From assembly GCA_002704915.1 (NCBI GenBank), contig PAIP01000078.1:30442-94441 (forward strand): a stretch of DNA of 64,000 nt, in the 5' to 3' direction. The notes beneath the pieces were generated by a model, which did no database searches, was not told the DNA's origin, and worked only from the letters and a program-made list of their open reading frames with translations. Made by a program: the position numbers and the translations under genes. This DNA is from Parvularcula sp. (GTDB lineage: Bacteria; Pseudomonadota; Alphaproteobacteria; Caulobacterales; Parvularculaceae). Positions 18,602 through 27,000 of this stretch are shown piece by piece. Each line of letters opens with the position of its first letter. Positions within the stretch are counted from its first letter, which is position 1.

Positions 18602-18992
18602 TGTATTGGGCTCCGCGATGCGGCGGCGCGGCCGGGGCATCGCATGTGTTGTGTCGCCGGAGCAGGCCCGCAGGCAGCATCTCACGCGCCGGACAGAAAA
18701 TCTGTCGGGTGGCGGCGGAGGCTATGTGGGCGGTGCCTGTCATCGGCGAAAGCTGTTTTCCTGTGCCGGACATCCGGCGGATTACAAAAGCCGGCGAACC
18801 GGCTGGTTCTGGTTCCGGCTCACAAGCCGGGGCGGCGCAAATGCGCCCTTTTTTGCTCCTCGCGCTTTCGGGCTTGCCGGGTCGGCGCGGGCCGGCGGGG
18901 GGAGCTGCCGGCGTCAAGTTTCTGGAAAGACTGGCGTTTTTTGCCGCTCTCCCGAAAAATCCTTCATGAGGCGCTGGGCTTTAAGGGCCCTC

Positions 18993-19017
18993 GGCCCACT
19001 TCCTAGATGGGCCTTTT
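18993..19017 (+). terminator. Possible terminator-like hairpin in the rne/amidase gap
   Basis: GGCCCA (18993-18998) pairs with TGGGCC (19008-19013) around a 9-base loop and is followed by TTTT. It points rightwards, so it might stop read-through or an antisense transcript of the rne leader. The stem is short, hence low confidence. Confidence 0.3.
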
Positions 19018-19166
19018 ACGCTGTGACATCAACTCTTGCGGTTTGGCCGAAGCGTCGGCGGCGCGCAAGCTGTTTCTGACAATGCCATGAGTGCGGGGAA
19101 AAAGAAAACCCATGGTTAATGCGACTCAGTATTGCATGGGAAAAGCGGACAAACGATCCGTAATGA

Positions 19167-19182
19167 TTAAGACGGCGTTAAC
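19167..19182. promoter_or_regulatory. CtrA-type binding site upstream of the amidase gene
   Basis: TTAA-GACGGCG-TTAAC matches the full CtrA consensus TTAA-N7-TTAAC, about 117 bases upstream of the amidase start. In Caulobacter and relatives CtrA controls cell-division and envelope genes, so control of a septal amidase would make sense. Binding is inferred from the motif alone. Confidence 0.6.
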
Positions 19183-19298
19183 GCTGGTGAAATCACAATA
19201 CCGCTTGTAGAAGACGCTCCGGGGAATTTCGGGGCATTACGGGCGGAGATCAGCGGCGACGGCGTTCACGGCGCTGCTTCGAGGCGTATGGATGGGCA

Positions 19299-20624
19299 AT
19301 GATGGCCAGATTCTGTGAGGCATCACAAAGGCTTATTCGCAGTGCTGCGGCGCTGGCCGCAGTCATGCTCACGCTTTTCAGCGTCGGCCGCGCCGCCGAA
19401 TTGCTGGATGTTCGATTCGGGCCGTCGGCGGACGCAACGCGCATCGTCTTCGATCTTAATGGCGCTCCCCAATACGCCGTTTCCGGCGATGACCTTGGCG
19501 AGGGGCGGCTTTTTGTCGATTTTGCCGACCTGAATGGGGCGCCGGCCGCCAAATCAGGCATGGGCCATGTGGCCTCCGTGAGTTTCGCACGCGAAGGCAG
19601 GGCCGGCGCGCGCGCCACGGTGAAATTCAAAAAAACGGCGAAGATCAAGGAGATTTTCCTGATTGAGCCGTCTCCTGGCGTCGCCAAGCACCGCCTCGTT
19701 ATCGATCTCGTCACGGCCGACAAGGCGGGACTGCTGGCCAGCCTGCCGGCCCGTAAAGATGACATCGCCGCTATTATCGATCAGGTGACAGGCGACGCCC
19801 CGGCTGAAAAAGCGCCCGCCCGGATTGCGAATGTCGATATTCCGCCTGCGCCATCCGTCAAGGACAGTGCGATGGCGACAAAGGCCGAAAGACAGGTCGT
19901 TGTGATCGATCCGGGGCATGGGGGCCGCGATCCGGGCTCACAGGGCCAGAGCGGCACTTATGAGCGTACGGTGACGATGACCGCCGCGCTGGAGTTGAAA
20001 GCGCTGCTGGAAAAGAGAGGCGGATACGACGTCGTTCTGACGCGTGAATCCGATACGGATAAGCGAATAATCTCGAGTCAGCGTGACGAACTTGCCCGCC
20101 GCGAATCGCTGGCGCGCGCCGCAGGCGCCGATCTTTTTATCTCGCTTCACGCGGACGCGATTTCCCAACCGGCGGTGCGGGGCGCCTCCGTCTACACCTT
20201 GTCGGAAGAAAGTACGGCGCGGTCAGCCAAAATCGCCAAGTCGCAGGGCGATTACCAAGTCTACGACGTCAATTTGAAAGAGTATGACTCGGTGGTTGGC
20301 GATATCCTGTTCGATAAGGCGCAAGACACGACCATGACGAAATCGTCCAAATTCGCCGAGATATTGATCAAGAATTTATCCGGTAAAACGCCCATGCTGA
20401 ACCGCTCGCATCGGCAAGGCGATCTGCGGGTTCTGCTGGCGCCGGACGTCCCGGCGGTGCTGTTGGAGATGGCCTTCATCTCCAACGCCAAGGACGAGGC
20501 GAACCTTAATTCTCCTGTGTGGCGCAGCCGGACCATGGGGGCGGTGGCCGACTCAATCGACGCCTATTTCGAGTCTGAGAGCCGCCAGCGTCAGGCGCAG
20601 CTCGCCCCGGCGGCTGGGCAATAG
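19299..20624 (+). CDS. amiC: N-acetylmuramoyl-L-alanine amidase, AmiC type
   Basis: Cleaves the peptide stem from peptidoglycan glycan strands, normally during daughter-cell separation. 441 residues: signal peptide (about 10-32), an AMIN domain (about 33-130) that would target it to the septum, a linker, then the Amidase_3 domain with zinc ligands in VVIDPGHGGRDPG, the Glu of SGTYERTVT, and SLHADA. The catalytic Glu is in VLLEMAFISN. Start at ATG 19299 or 19302. PBP1a follows 200 bases downstream, giving a wall hydrolase and synthase pair. Confidence 0.93.
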   Translation: MMARFCEASQRLIRSAAALAAVMLTLFSVGRAAELLDVRFGPSADATRIVFDLNGAPQYAVSGDDLGEGRLFVDFADLNGAPAAKSGMGHVASVSFAREGRAGARATVKFKKTAKIKEIFLIEPSPGVAKHRLVIDLVTADKAGLLASLPARKDDIAAIIDQVTGDAPAEKAPARIANVDIPPAPSVKDSAMATKAERQVVVIDPGHGGRDPGSQGQSGTYERTVTMTAALELKALLEKRGGYDVVLTRESDTDKRIISSQRDELARRESLARAAGADLFISLHADAISQPAVRGASVYTLSEESTARSAKIAKSQGDYQVYDVNLKEYDSVVGDILFDKAQDTTMTKSSKFAEILIKNLSGKTPMLNRSHRQGDLRVLLAPDVPAVLLEMAFISNAKDEANLNSPVWRSRTMGAVADSIDAYFESESRQRQAQLAPAAGQ

Positions 20625-20824
20625 GGCTAAACCTTACGAAAATAAGGGATTTACGGCGCTATTGCGCCTCGCTGCCGTCCAAATTATGCGATAAAGAAGG
20701 GGATAAGGGGTGCGGTAAAGGCCCTCTTGAGGAAATGGTGACAAGCCGGGCATGCGAAGCCAAGCAAGGGCTTGGCTGGACATCGTAAGGCGGGGCCGGG
20801 AAGCCGGGACAAGCGTAAAGACCC

Positions 20825-23671
20825 ATGAGCGATCACAGAGACGACGAGCACGATAAAAAGCCGGCGGCGGATGGCGAACGTCTGCAGTTCGGCGAGGCGG
20901 CCAAAAAGGCTGGCGACGAGGCGCGTCCGAAAGCCTCCGCAGCGCCGGATCATCGCAACGACCCCATTGAGAATGATATGTTCGCCGGAGATGACGAAGC
21001 GGAAGAAGAGGTCGTTCTTGGCGAGGACGATGCGATAAAGGATGATGCAGCGCCAGAAGCGGCGGAGCCCTTGGCTGCGCCGAGACGACGTTCTGCGCCG
21101 AAAGAAGACGCGTCGGCGGCTGCGCCTTCGGGCGGCAGCGGCGGCGGCGGAGTAGTGGTGTCCATGTTCAAATTTGTCGGTTTCGCATTCGCTGCGGCGG
21201 CGCTGGGGATCATTGGCGTCGCGGGCTTTTCCGCCTGGTATCTTCATAACCTTGAGAAAGGTCTGCCCGATTACGAACAACTAGCGGAATACGCGCCGCC
21301 GGTCACAACTCGTGTTTATGCGGGCGACGGCTCGCTGGTTGCCGAATTCGCGCGCGAGCGGCGCCTGTTCGTGCCAATCGAGGCGATGCCGGACCATGTG
21401 AAATACGCCTTTGTCTCCGCTGAAGACAAATCTTTCTACGAACATTCCGGTCTTGATTTCCGCGGTCTCGTACGGGCGCAAATCTCGAATATTGGCAATG
21501 TCCTGCGCGGTCGCCGGCTTGAAGGCGGCTCCACAATCACCCAGCAGGTGGCGAAGAACTTTCTGCTGACCAGCGAGCAGAGGATTGAGCGCAAGCTTCG
21601 TGAAATGCTCATTGCGCGGAAGATGGAGCGCACCTTTACGAAGGACCACATTCTCGAGCTCTATCTCAACGAGATATATCTTGGAAACCGTTCTTACGGC
21701 GTGGCTGCGGCGGCGCTGAACTATTTCGACAAATCGCTGAACGATCTGACCATCGCAGAGGCGGCTTATCTTGCCGCCATCACCAAGGGCCCAAGCAATT
21801 ATCATCCGATCGATCACGAGGCGCGCGCGGTCGAACGCCGCAACTGGGTCATCGGGCGCCTTGCCGAAGACGGGCGCATCACGCCCGAAGAGGCGGAGGA
21901 GGCGCAGGCGCTGCCGCTTGGCGCGCAGATTGCGCCGCCCCTCGGCGCGCGCGACTGGACCATGGAATATTTCGCTGAGGAGGTTCGCAAACGCATCGTC
22001 GATCTTTACGGCGTCGAGGCGCTCTATGACGGCGGGCTCGCGGTTCGGACCTCGGTCGATCCCAATTTACAAAAGAAGGCCGGCGAGGCCTTGCGCCGCT
22101 GGCTCGTGACCTATGACCAGCGTCATGGCTATCGCGGCCCGATTGCGACCATGCCGGAAGTTCCCGGCGAATGGGCCGAGCCCTTCGGCGAGCTGGTGGA
22201 TGATCTCAAAAACGCGCGCAAAGTCTCCGACGATATGGCGCCGTGGCGTCCGGCGCTGGTTCTTTCCTCGAACGCACAGGCAGCGGAGATCGGTTTCCCG
22301 GACGGCGAGACCGCAATCATTCCCGTCGATCTAATGCGGTGGGCGCGGGAATATATCTCCGCCAACAATCTCGGCGACAAGGTGACGTCGGCGGCGAGCG
22401 TCCTGAAACCCGGCGATGTTGTTTACGCTGAGGAATATACAGCCGACACGATGCCTTTGCCGGAAGACGCTGCGGAGGATGCGAAAGCAAAGCCGACGCC
22501 CGAAAACGCATATGCCCTGCGCCAGACGCCGGCGGTCAATGGCGGGCTCATTGCGATCGATCCCCACACGGGACGCGTGCTCGCCATGGTTGGCGGGTTC
22601 TCTTTCCAAATGTCAGAATTCAACCGCGCCATTCAGGCCGAGCGCCAGCCGGGATCGGCTTTCAAGCCCTTTGTCTATTCGGTCGCCCTCGATAACGGTT
22701 ATACGCCATCCTCGACCGTGCTGGACGCGCCCTTCGTCGCCCCAGGCGTCGATAGCTGGTACAAGCCTGGCAACTATATCGAAGGCCGTTTCTACGGCCT
22801 GTCGACTTTGCGCTTGGGCATCGAGCAGTCGCGCAACACCATGACCGCGCGGCTTGCTCAGGATCTCGGCATCGGCCGCATCATGGATTATGTGGAGCGC
22901 TTCAAGCTCTCCGACAGCCTCCCGCGCGAGCTGGCGATCTCCCTTGGCGCCGCAGAAACGACGGTGATGCGGATCACCGCCGGCTATTCCGTCTTTGTGA
23001 ATGGCGGCAAAGGCGTCGAGCCGGTGCTCATCGACCGGATTCAGGACCGCACCGGCAAGACGATCTACAAGCGTGACACGCGCGAATGTCCGGCCTGCAA
23101 TGCTGAGGTCTGGTCCGGCCAGTCGGAGCCTCAGCTTCCCGATACGCGACCGCAGGTGATGGACCCGCGCACCGCTTATCAGATCACCTCGATCCTCGAA
23201 GGCGTTGTTCGCCGCGGCACGGCGGCGCGCACTGTCGGCGGCAAGACCGACAAGCCGCTGGCCGGCAAGACCGGCACGACCAACGACTATAAAGACGCCT
23301 GGTTTGTTGGCTTCGCACCGGACCTGGCCGCGGGCGTCTATGTTGGCTTTGACATGCCGCAAACCCTTGGACAGGGCGAGGCGGGCGGTTCTGTGGCCGC
23401 GCCGATCTTCGCCGACTTCATGTCCGAGGCGCTGAAAGAGGAAGCAGGCATTCCCTTCCGCGTGCCCTCGGGCGTGCGGCTCGTCAGGGTTAATGCGCGG
23501 ACGGGCAAACCGGCGGGCGCTGGCGACACCAATGTCATTCTCGAAGCCTTCAAGGCCGAAGACGATCCGAATGCCAGCCGTTCGCTCGAGGACGACTATA
23601 CGCTCGACCCGTTGAGCGCCGCGCCGCGGCAGGCGCAGGATAATGAGGAAGACCTCAACGGTCTTTACTAA
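20825..23671 (+). CDS. mrcA: Penicillin-binding protein 1A (bifunctional)
   Basis: Polymerises and cross-links peptidoglycan. 948 residues. It has an unusually long Asp/Glu/Ala-rich cytoplasmic tail (1-110), a membrane helix (about 114-138), a GT51 transglycosylase domain with EDKSFYEHSGLDFRG and GGSTITQQVAKNFLL, an OB-like insertion, then the transpeptidase domain with active-site SAFKP, SRN and KTGT (AGKTGTTNDYKDAWFVG). In the 200-base leader AGCCAAG (20758-20764) and CTTGGCT (20771-20777) form a small hairpin. Same strand as the amidase gene; prfB follows. Confidence 0.96.
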   Translation: MSDHRDDEHDKKPAADGERLQFGEAAKKAGDEARPKASAAPDHRNDPIENDMFAGDDEAEEEVVLGEDDAIKDDAAPEAAEPLAAPRRRSAPKEDASAAAPSGGSGGGGVVVSMFKFVGFAFAAAALGIIGVAGFSAWYLHNLEKGLPDYEQLAEYAPPVTTRVYAGDGSLVAEFARERRLFVPIEAMPDHVKYAFVSAEDKSFYEHSGLDFRGLVRAQISNIGNVLRGRRLEGGSTITQQVAKNFLLTSEQRIERKLREMLIARKMERTFTKDHILELYLNEIYLGNRSYGVAAAALNYFDKSLNDLTIAEAAYLAAITKGPSNYHPIDHEARAVERRNWVIGRLAEDGRITPEEAEEAQALPLGAQIAPPLGARDWTMEYFAEEVRKRIVDLYGVEALYDGGLAVRTSVDPNLQKKAGEALRRWLVTYDQRHGYRGPIATMPEVPGEWAEPFGELVDDLKNARKVSDDMAPWRPALVLSSNAQAAEIGFPDGETAIIPVDLMRWAREYISANNLGDKVTSAASVLKPGDVVYAEEYTADTMPLPEDAAEDAKAKPTPENAYALRQTPAVNGGLIAIDPHTGRVLAMVGGFSFQMSEFNRAIQAERQPGSAFKPFVYSVALDNGYTPSSTVLDAPFVAPGVDSWYKPGNYIEGRFYGLSTLRLGIEQSRNTMTARLAQDLGIGRIMDYVERFKLSDSLPRELAISLGAAETTVMRITAGYSVFVNGGKGVEPVLIDRIQDRTGKTIYKRDTRECPACNAEVWSGQSEPQLPDTRPQVMDPRTAYQITSILEGVVRRGTAARTVGGKTDKPLAGKTGTTNDYKDAWFVGFAPDLAAGVYVGFDMPQTLGQGEAGGSVAAPIFADFMSEALKEEAGIPFRVPSGVRLVRVNARTGKPAGAGDTNVILEAFKAEDDPNASRSLEDDYTLDPLSAAPRQAQDNEEDLNGLY

Positions 23672-23758
23672 GAGGGCGAGCCTTCGCATATATCGTGACA
23701 AGCGGCGCGCTTCCTCTGCGCCGTTTTCTTTCAACGGCTTTTTGCGCGGGAGATGATA

Positions 23759-24869
23759 ATGCGCGCCGAAATCACCACCCTGGCGGACGAAATCAAGCAG
23801 TCGCTCGAACTGCTGAGGAGGCGTCTTTGACTGGGATAAATCCGAAAAAGAATTAGCAGAACTGAACGCCAAGGCCGAAGATCCCAATCTCTGGGATAAC
23901 CCGGAAGAGGCGCAGGGCTTGATGCAAAAACGAACCGCGCTCGAAAACCAGATGAACGCGGTGGGCGCGATCCAGTCGGAGCTCGACGACCTCCTGGGGC
24001 TTGCCGAAATGGCATGGGAGGAAGATGACGAGGCGAGCCTCGATGAGGCGCAAGCGCTGATCGTCGACCTTCATGCGCGCGCCCAGAAAGCCGAGATCGA
24101 GGCGCTGCTTTCCGGCGAGGCCGACGCCAATGACTGCTTCGTTGAAATTCATCCCGGGGCTGGCGGCACGGAATCGAACGACTGGGCCTCGATGCTGCTG
24201 CGCATGTACACCCGCTGGGCGCAGCACCACGGCTACAAGGTCGATGTCATTGAAGAGCAGCCGGGCGAGGAAGCGGGCATCAAATCCGCCACCATCCAGG
24301 TGAAGGGCCACAACGCTTATGGCTGGCTCAAGACCGAATCCGGCGTCCATCGCCTGGTGAGGATTTCGCCTTACGACTCCAACGCGCGGCGCCACACGTC
24401 TTTTGCGTCCGTGTGGGTCTATCCGGTGGTCGACGACAAGATCGACATCGAGGTCAATGAAAGCGAATGCCGGGTCGATACGTTCCGCGCCTCCGGCGCA
24501 GGCGGCCAGCATGTGAACACGACGGACTCCGCGGTCAGGATCACGCACAATCCGACCGGCATTGTCGTCCAGTGTCAGAACGAACGCTCCCAGCACAAGA
24601 ACCGCGCCACGGCCTGGAACATGCTCCGTGCGCGTCTTTATGAGCTTGAGCTGCAAAAACGGGAAGAGGCGGCGCTGGCGCAGGCGGCGTCCAAAACCGA
24701 TATCGGCTGGGGGCACCAGATCCGGTCTTACGTCTTGCAGCCCTATCAGCTTGTGAAGGACACGCGCACCAGCGTTGAACACACCGACCCCGATGCGGTG
24801 CTGGGCGGCGATATCGACGTTTTCATGAGCGCGGCGTTGGCGCAACGCGTTGGCGGCGACGCAGCCTAA
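23759..24869 (+). CDS. prfB: Peptide chain release factor 2, programmed +1 frameshift
   Basis: Releases peptides at UGA and UAA. It starts at ATG 23759, reads 23 codons ([19 protein letters not shown] then RRRL) and meets an in-frame TGA at 23828-23830. The site is CTT TGA C, preceded by AGGAGG at 23816-23821: the standard RF2 autoregulatory slippery site with its internal Shine-Dalgarno. Reading continues at 23829 (GAC TGG GAT) to TAA 24867-24869, giving 369 residues. The GGQ motif is in [14 protein letters not shown]. The stop-recognition loop reads [12 protein letters not shown], i.e. SPY where Escherichia coli has SPF. A frame-by-frame caller would report only the part from 23919. Confidence 0.95.
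23816..23831 (+). promoter_or_regulatory. prfB: prfB programmed frameshift site
   Basis: AGGAGG, a 3-base spacer (CGT), then CTTTGAC. Low RF2 lets the ribosome pause at TGA, and the AGGAGG pulls the tRNA from CTT to TTT in the +1 frame. The layout matches the well-described RF2 site exactly; reading the +1 frame restores conserved RF2 sequence ([13 protein letters not shown]). Confidence 0.93.
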
Positions 24870-24964
24870 GCGGTTTTCTTTCTTTTCCTGCTTTGCGCTG
24901 CAACAGTTGAGCGCGGCAAATCGTTGATTTTACAGATGTCGGGCCTTCGCGCCTGCGGCAAATC

Positions 24965-24979
24965 TTAACAAAGTCTTAA
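24965..24979. promoter_or_regulatory. CtrA-type binding site downstream of prfB
   Basis: TTAA-CAAAGTC-TTAA, an exact TTAA-N7-TTAA match, with a further GTTAAC at 24992-24997. It lies about 65-85 bases before the likely start of the putative small transcript ended by the terminator at 25254. Motif-based inference. Confidence 0.55.
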
Positions 24980-25044
24980 AATGTGATAATGGTTAACGCG
25001 GTTTAGAATTGACCGGATCGCATTCTTGTTATTCCATAATACAT

Positions 25045-25254
25045 GTCGGAGCGATTTGCTCTGTACACTGACGATCTCTTCGAGACGCGACTTTCGGGAA
25101 GCACATAAAAGGGAGACCTTTAAAGCAATAGCCTGAAAAAAGATCGTGAATCCCGGACCACGCAACAGAACACACTGAGCATTGCCAAGTCTGTGATGCT
25201 GGCTAGGGACAAATGAGAAAAGCGCGTCCGCCGAGAACTGCGGGCGCGCTTTTT
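25045..25254 (+). ncRNA. Candidate small non-coding RNA
   Basis: Inferred from a promoter-like region with an upstream CtrA box on the left and a strong intrinsic terminator on the right, with no coding frame between. The 5' end is a guess. It does not match any RNA family I can recognise; I looked for 6S, SRP and tmRNA features and could not support them. Confidence 0.3.
25221..25254 (+). terminator. Strong Rho-independent terminator
   Basis: AGCGCGTCCGC (25221-25231) pairs over 11 positions (one G-U) with GCGGGCGCGCT (25240-25250), with an 8-base loop and then TTTTT. It ends whatever is transcribed rightwards from the prfB-distal gap. Confidence 0.8.
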
Positions 25255-25292
25255 GTTGATACGCGAATGATTGTTCGGGTTATCTGGTTCGT

Positions 25293-25384
25293 CTGTCATC
25301 CGGGAAAACGCCAAAGGCGTTTGTCCGGGATCTATTTACATGCGTTTGGGGGCGAAGATCCCGGCTCTGCGCTGCGGCCGGGAT
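25293..25384. repeat. Palindromic intergenic repeat
   Basis: TCATCCGGGAAAACGCC and its mirror AGGCGTTTGTCCGGGATC make one hairpin; ATCCCGGC (25358-25365) and GCCGGGAT (25377-25384) make a second. The TCATCCGGGA core also appears in the repeat at 9231. Confidence 0.65.
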
Positions 25385-25419
25385 TTCAGTCAGAAAAGCT
25401 GTAAACTTCTTGCGTCGTC

Positions 25420-26841
25420 TTATTTACGGTAATCGAGCGGCGGTTTGCGGTCGCCGAGAAGCGATTGATATTTGTAATTCTCGCCGCGCGCTTCGTCGAA
25501 CTCTTCCTTCGCTGCTTCGCGTAGTTCCGGATTTTCGTAAAGCTCGATAGCGGCCAGCGTCAGCGCCTTGGCTGCGACTTGCGCGCCTTTGAAGCCGATT
25601 GAGGTCCCGCTCGCCGCGACCGCCTGCCAGGAATGCGCTGACGTGCCGGGCGCCCAGGTGGCGGTTCTCACGCCGACTGTCGGCGCCGCATAGGAGACGT
25701 CGCCCACATCCGTGGAGCCGTAGCCGAGCGAGCGGTCATAGGGCTGGATCTCATTGGCGCTTTCAAGCGTCGAGCGCGGATTGTCGAAGGTCTTTCGGAT
25801 TTTCTCCGCGAATTTTTTTTCTTCCGCCGTGTATTCAACGCCGCCGACCTCGCGCAGCTTTTCATCCATCATCTTGGCGAGCGTTTCATTGACGAGCAGC
25901 GGATTGTTGCCGTGAATGACTTCCCAGTCGACTTCGGTGCCGGTGCCCATGGCCGCGCCGCGCGCTGCGTCTTCGACACGGGTCCAGATGTCTTCTACGC
26001 CTTTGGCGTCCGGATGGCGGACGTAATAAAATACCTCGGCGAAATCCGGCACGACATTCGGCGCATTGCCGCCTGAGGTGATGACATAGTGAATGCGCGC
26101 ATCCTGAGGCACGTGCTCGCGCATCATATTGACCATCATGTTGAACGCCTCGACGCCGTCGAGCGCGGAGCGGGCGCGCTCTGGCGCGCCGGCGGCGTGC
26201 GCCGACTGGCCGTGAAAGCGGAATTTCGCCGAGCGGTTTGCAAGGCTGGTGCGCGCGGCGGCGGAGTTTTCGTCATCGGCGTGCCAGTGGAGCGCGATGT
26301 CCACATCGTTGAAGAGGCCGGCGCGGACCATATAGACCTTGCCGCTGCCGCCTTCTTCGGCCGGCGTGCCGTAAAGCCGGATGCGGCCCGGCGTTCCGGT
26401 TTCCGCGAGCCAATCCTTGACCGCCAGCGCCGCCGTCAACGAACCGGCGCCGAAAAGATTGTGCCCGCAGGCGTGGCCGGCGTTCTTGCCCTCAATGGGC
26501 GCGCGCGTCGGCTCATCATCCTGGTTGATGCCGGGCAGGGCGTCGAACTCCGCGAGGATTGCGATCACCGGGCCGCCCGAGCCATATTCGGCGATAAAGG
26601 CGGTGGGAATGTCGGCGACCCCCTTGCGGATTGAGAAGCCGGCTGAGGACAGTTTGTCCTGCAAAAGTTTGCTGGAGCGCTCTTCCTGATAGCCGACCTC
26701 CGCCCATTCCCAGAGCTGGCGCGCGACCGATGCGGTTTCGTCATAGCGCGCGTCGATATCCGACAGGACGGCGTCGTCATCGGCGGCGAATGCTGTGACG
26801 GGCAGGAAAGAGAGCGCGGCGAAAAGGAGAGAACGATGCAT
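25420..26841 (-). CDS. Exported M20-family amidohydrolase
   Basis: Zinc aminoacylase or carboxypeptidase-like hydrolase related to AbgB / p-aminobenzoyl-glutamate hydrolases. From ATG 26841 it has 473 residues, beginning with a Sec signal peptide ending at ...TAFAADDD, so it acts in the periplasm, unlike cytosolic AbgB. Metal-site motifs are ILAEFDALPGI, AGHACGHNLFGAGS, GTPAEEGGSGKV, and the C-terminal GTSAHSWQAV; the dimerisation (lid) domain is in the middle (HGQSAHAAGAPERARSALDG). An AbgT transporter gene lies about 1 kb away on the other strand, suggesting uptake and hydrolysis of an acyl-amino acid or folate breakdown product. The true substrate is unknown. Confidence 0.88.
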   Translation of the reverse strand: MHRSLLFAALSFLPVTAFAADDDAVLSDIDARYDETASVARQLWEWAEVGYQEERSSKLLQDKLSSAGFSIRKGVADIPTAFIAEYGSGGPVIAILAEFDALPGINQDDEPTRAPIEGKNAGHACGHNLFGAGSLTAALAVKDWLAETGTPGRIRLYGTPAEEGGSGKVYMVRAGLFNDVDIALHWHADDENSAAARTSLANRSAKFRFHGQSAHAAGAPERARSALDGVEAFNMMVNMMREHVPQDARIHYVITSGGNAPNVVPDFAEVFYYVRHPDAKGVEDIWTRVEDAARGAAMGTGTEVDWEVIHGNNPLLVNETLAKMMDEKLREVGGVEYTAEEKKFAEKIRKTFDNPRSTLESANEIQPYDRSLGYGSTDVGDVSYAAPTVGVRTATWAPGTSAHSWQAVAASGTSIGFKGAQVAAKALTLAAIELYENPELREAAKEEFDEARGENYKYQSLLGDRKPPLDYRK

Positions 26842-26883
26842 GCGGCAGGCCCCTGATGGCTGAATCAAAGGCCCAGCATGCAC

Positions 26884-26922
26884 AATCGCGCCGCCCAAGC
26901 CTAGAGCCAGGGCGGCGCGATT
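26884..26922. terminator. 13-bp perfect hairpin downstream of the outer-membrane barrel gene
   Basis: AATCGCGCCGCCC (26884-26896) and GGGCGGCGCGATT (26910-26922) pair perfectly around 13 bases. The T-run lies on the plus-strand side (TTTTCGTTT); in the direction of the minus-strand genes there is none. It probably ends or stabilises the 3' end of the barrel mRNA upstream of the M20 gene. Confidence 0.55.
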
Positions 26923-27000
26923 TTCGTTTCCGGAGATAAGGTGCGGCGGCGCGATGTGAGCCGGGGGCGCGCCGCCGCCTGGCGGCTAGGGGAGAGGGGG

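Larger units (their letters stand above)
18602..19298. promoter_or_regulatory. Divergent rne/amidase control region, no gene seen
   Basis: 697 bases between divergent starts. No credible reading frame. The part next to rne is GC-rich with inverted repeats (for example GCCGGCGAACCGGC near 18790) and would form a structured 5' leader on the rne message; rne leaders are the target of autoregulation in other bacteria, so this is plausible here but not shown. The part next to the amidase gene is AT-richer and carries a perfect CtrA-type box at 19167-19182. Confidence 0.6.
24870..25419. other. 550-base gap after prfB: CtrA box, possible small RNA, repeat
   Basis: No convincing protein gene. The left part is AT-rich with a CtrA-type box (24965-24979) and a promoter-like stretch (TTGACC at 25009, CATAAT at 25035, spacing longer than ideal). 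The middle ends at a strong terminator (25221-25254), so a transcript of roughly 170-210 bases could start near 25045. The right part is a palindromic repeat (25293-25384). A stop-free frame at 25132-25215 lacks a usable start codon. Confidence 0.55.

Noticed and set aside
22613..23887. Long minus-strand frame opposite mrcA and the start of prfB
   Set aside because: Covers the transpeptidase motifs of PBP1a on the other strand and has no family-like sequence.
25045..25254. Identity of the candidate RNA as 6S, SRP RNA or tmRNA
   Set aside because: No sequence hallmark of these RNAs could be seen; left unnamed.
24965..25404. Short frames on both strands in the prfB-M20 gap
   Set aside because: They run through the CtrA box, terminator or repeat, have no ribosome site and no recognisable sequence.
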